Source: Bacillota bacterium
Lineage (GTDB): Bacteria > Bacillota > Sulfobacillia > JABLXB01
DNA length: 6,241 nt
NCBI GenBank assembly: GCA_024653225.1
Contig: JANLGA010000086.1
Span: forward strand, 1 to 6,241
Direction: 5' to 3'
How positions within the stretch are numbered: position 1 is the first letter of the stretch; each line of letters starts with the position of its first letter. The position numbers were made by a program, and so were the translations under genes. Under the pieces are notes generated by a model, which was not told the origin of the DNA, did not search any database, and saw nothing but the letters and a program-made list of their open reading frames with translations. This document shows positions 4,843 through 6,241 of this stretch, piece by piece.

Positions 4843-6018
4843 ATGGCCCGTCCCGTCGGGAGCCACGAGGGCCGGGGAATCCCCGAGGACGAGCTGACCG
4901 GCCGTTCCAGAACTCGCCGTCCGTCGGCCCTCACTTTCATTTTCGTTGCGGCAATCGCGGCCTGTCTCTTGGTCACCGGGTCACCCGCTCTGGCGAACGG
5001 ACTGCCCACCACCGCGATCCTGCATGGGGCCGGGGGATCGCCGGTGCCGGCCGGCGATGTCCCCGTGATCGTGGAAGAAGAACACCTCCGGATTGAGATG
5101 CAGCCCGACGACGCGACGGTCACCGTGAATGCCGCGTACAAGCTGCGGAACGAGGGCCCGAGCCTGTCGTTGACAGTCGCGTTTCCGCTCCCCGGAGGCG
5201 CCTATTCTCAACGCGAGCAGTTCCCCGTCAGGGTGTCGTGGGGCGGCCGCGATGTACCCTTCAGGTGGACAGTCAGGCCCGCGGCTGTCGCGCCCTCCGA
5301 CATCGAAGTGGACGTGACCTGGCTGGACCCGTTCAGCGGCGAGGCATACATCCCCCCGGTGCGCCGGGCGGAGCCGAGCCCCGACTTCATCGAGTTTGAA
5401 CTGGGCCTGGCCGCGGGCGCGACCGGGCAGATGGTGGTAGAGTACGAGCAGTTCAGGAGCGCCGACCACAGCTTCCGCTTTCTTGAGCCGGTACACCGCG
5501 TGGACTACCTCCTGAGGCCGGCGAGGCACTGGAAACGATTCGGCGGTCTCACCATCGAGGTCGTCACAGGCCCCGGGCTGGCGGTCGCCTCGCGACCACG
5601 CCTGGCGCCGCTTGGCGACGGTGTCTTCGCGGCGCGGTTCGACGCGCTTCCAGACGAGAACCTGAGCGTCTTCGTGTTTCCTAGTCCGGCGCCGCTCGGG
5701 GTCCAGGCAGCCTCGTCATGGTGGCGGCCCTGGGGCCGCACGTCGTTCCTGGTCCTGCTGGCCGTCGGCTCCGGCCTCGCCCGCGGTCTCGTGCGGGGCG
5801 TCAGGGGGCGCGCGGGAGTGTGCGCGGCCTGGGCAGTGACGGCGACCTTCGCGGCCGCCGCGGTCCGCGCCCTTCCCCGCTCACTTTTCGGAAACAGCTT
5901 CGAATCCGCCATCGCGACGTGGCTCCTGTTCTTGCCCTGCACCGTGTTCGTGCACTTGATGGTTGCGAGACTCCCTCGACGGCCGCGAACTCCGTCAAGC
6001 GGGATCTCCGGCGGATGA
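4843..6018 (+). CDS. Unrecognised secreted, C-terminally membrane-anchored protein
   Basis: This 391-residue protein is not one I can assign to a named family with confidence. The start is well supported: GGAGGG (4831-4836) lies six nt before the ATG, and no other ATG, GTG or TTG start occurs before the hydrophobic region. The N-terminus has an unusually long charged n-region (1-29), a hydrophobic core (30-46) and an AxA-type cleavage site ALA|N after residue 51. Residues 52-285 look like beta-rich extracytoplasmic domains: VIVEEEHLRIEM and TVNAAYKLRNEG (75-105), then LTVAFPLPGG (110-119), resemble the opening of DUF4424-type domains, in which a duplicated strand pattern ends in a proline-rich FP turn. 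Three C-terminal hydrophobic stretches (about 300-318, 325-343, 355-376) separated by Arg-rich loops should anchor it in the membrane with a basic cytoplasmic tail. A surface or envelope role is likely. It is divergent from the flavin reductase gene, and no terminator is obvious after it. Confidence 0.8.
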   Translation: MARPVGSHEGRGIPEDELTGRSRTRRPSALTFIFVAAIAACLLVTGSPALANGLPTTAILHGAGGSPVPAGDVPVIVEEEHLRIEMQPDDATVTVNAAYKLRNEGPSLSLTVAFPLPGGAYSQREQFPVRVSWGGRDVPFRWTVRPAAVAPSDIEVDVTWLDPFSGEAYIPPVRRAEPSPDFIEFELGLAAGATGQMVVEYEQFRSADHSFRFLEPVHRVDYLLRPARHWKRFGGLTIEVVTGPGLAVASRPRLAPLGDGVFAARFDALPDENLSVFVFPSPAPLGVQAASSWWRPWGRTSFLVLLAVGSGLARGLVRGVRGRAGVCAAWAVTATFAAAAVRALPRSLFGNSFESAIATWLLFLPCTVFVHLMVARLPRRPRTPSSGISGG

Positions 6019-6052
6019 GTGATCGGCCCGTGGAAGTGCCGAGGCGCAACGC

Positions 6053-6068
6053 TCGCAGACGGCTGCGA
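6053..6068 (+). terminator. Weak hairpin downstream of the 391-aa protein gene
   Basis: TCGCAG (6053-6058) and CTGCGA (6063-6068) form a perfect 6-bp stem with an ACGG tetraloop, 35 nt after the stop codon. No U-tract follows (TAGGCAG), so an intrinsic terminator is doubtful. No other structure stands out between 6019 and 6111. Confidence 0.2.
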
Positions 6069-6125
6069 TAGGCAGCACCGGCAGCAACAGACTCGGCCCA
6101 GCCAGTACCCGAAGGAGGGGTATCC

Positions 6126-6209
6126 ATGGTAAGGAGGAGCCTGTTTTCCCCGAGTTCGACAGTGTCTGGGCACACGAGATGGTATACAAAAATGAAAGGG
6201 CCAGCATGA
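6126..6209 (+). CDS. Short ORF (27 aa) with a strong ribosome binding site, possible leader peptide
   Basis: The ATG at 6126 is preceded by GAAGGAGGGG (6111-6120) with five nt between, as good a site as that of any gene nearby. The frame encodes 27 residues beginning MVRRSLFS and rich in Ser, Arg, Thr and Lys, with no membrane segment, and ends at TGA (6207-6209). That stop overlaps the ATG at 6206 of the next frame in an ATGA arrangement typical of coupled translation. It may be a leader peptide or small gene. Alternatively the ribosome binding site could be chance or mark a gene disrupted by a frameshift. No homologue comes to mind. Confidence 0.35.
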   Translation: MVRRSLFSPSSTVSGHTRWYTKMKGPA

Positions 6210-6241
6210 TGAGTTTTGGGTCTCCCAAGAGGGGGCGATTC
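6206..6241 (+). CDS. Possible N-terminus of a gene running off the right edge
   Basis: ATG codons at 6206 and 6209 open a frame that continues to the window end without a stop. The first 12 residues are MMSFGSPKRGRF. GAAAGGG (6194-6200) stands five to eight nt upstream as a modest ribosome binding site, and the first ATG overlaps the stop of the 27-aa frame. An extended -10-like TGG-TATACA lies at 6180-6188. Only 12 codons are visible, so the product cannot be judged. Confidence 0.3.
   Translation, partial: MMSFGSPKRGRF

Noticed and set aside
4438..4866. Minus-strand frame upstream of the flavin reductase, with a protein-like stretch (VDHVNPKGLEWRLKN) before the GTG start
   Set aside because: I considered a frameshifted N-terminal extension. 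The flavin reductase already begins at the family's normal point with its own AGGAGGG site, and the part of this frame inside the gene is nonsense-like. The stretch may be chance.
5505..6173. A 222-codon minus-strand frame opposite the end of the 391-aa protein gene
   Set aside because: Low-complexity Arg/Pro/Ala translation, antisense to a gene with signal peptide and membrane segments, and no ribosome binding site.
5995..6228. A 77-codon minus-strand frame with a hydrophobic N-terminus resembling a signal peptide
   Set aside because: It would start with TTG without a clear ribosome binding site and overlaps the plus-strand start signals at 6111-6128; the similarity to a signal peptide is weak.

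Overview
The window looks like chromosomal DNA from a GC-rich, Gram-positive-type bacterium, most likely a high-GC member of the Bacillota. Three things point there. Ribosome binding sites are strong, one of them a 9-nt AGGAGGTGA match to the usual Bacillota anti-Shine-Dalgarno sequence. The proteins are of types common in that phylum: a CPBP membrane protease, an S8 lipoprotein, a SIMPL protein and a flavoredoxin-like flavin reductase. Two small proteins resemble a core that I recall from spore-associated and collagen-like proteins of spore formers. The phylum assignment is inference. No rRNA, tRNA, CRISPR array, insertion sequence or phage gene was seen.

Layout. (i) Positions 1-121 hold no supported gene, only a possible promoter. 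(ii) Two plus-strand genes, 122-952 and 1011-2282, encode a CPBP intramembrane metalloprotease and a lipoprotein subtilase; they are 58 nt apart and probably co-transcribed. (iii) They converge on a minus-strand block read from 4664 down to 2346. In transcription order it holds a flavin reductase, a 165-nt gap, a 106-aa small helical protein, a 93-aa small helical protein and a membrane-anchored SIMPL protein. (iv) Divergent from that block, 4843-6018 encodes a secreted and membrane-anchored protein I do not recognise. (v) The right end has a short open reading frame with a strong ribosome binding site, whose stop overlaps a start codon that runs off the window.

The most interesting area is 3212-4033. 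The two small proteins can be aligned by eye over most of their length and look like diverged tandem paralogues. The first has a consensus ribosome binding site and, upstream in an AT-rich patch, a sequence resembling promoters of the mother-cell sporulation factor sigma-E. A bulged hairpin lies between the two genes. A textbook G-quadruplex motif lies just downstream of the flavin reductase gene. My working reading is a small sporulation-linked cassette whose products may be spore-surface or mother-cell components. That is an inference from motif memory and promoter shape, not a demonstrated function. The membrane protease and secreted subtilase next door may form a separate proteolytic pair.
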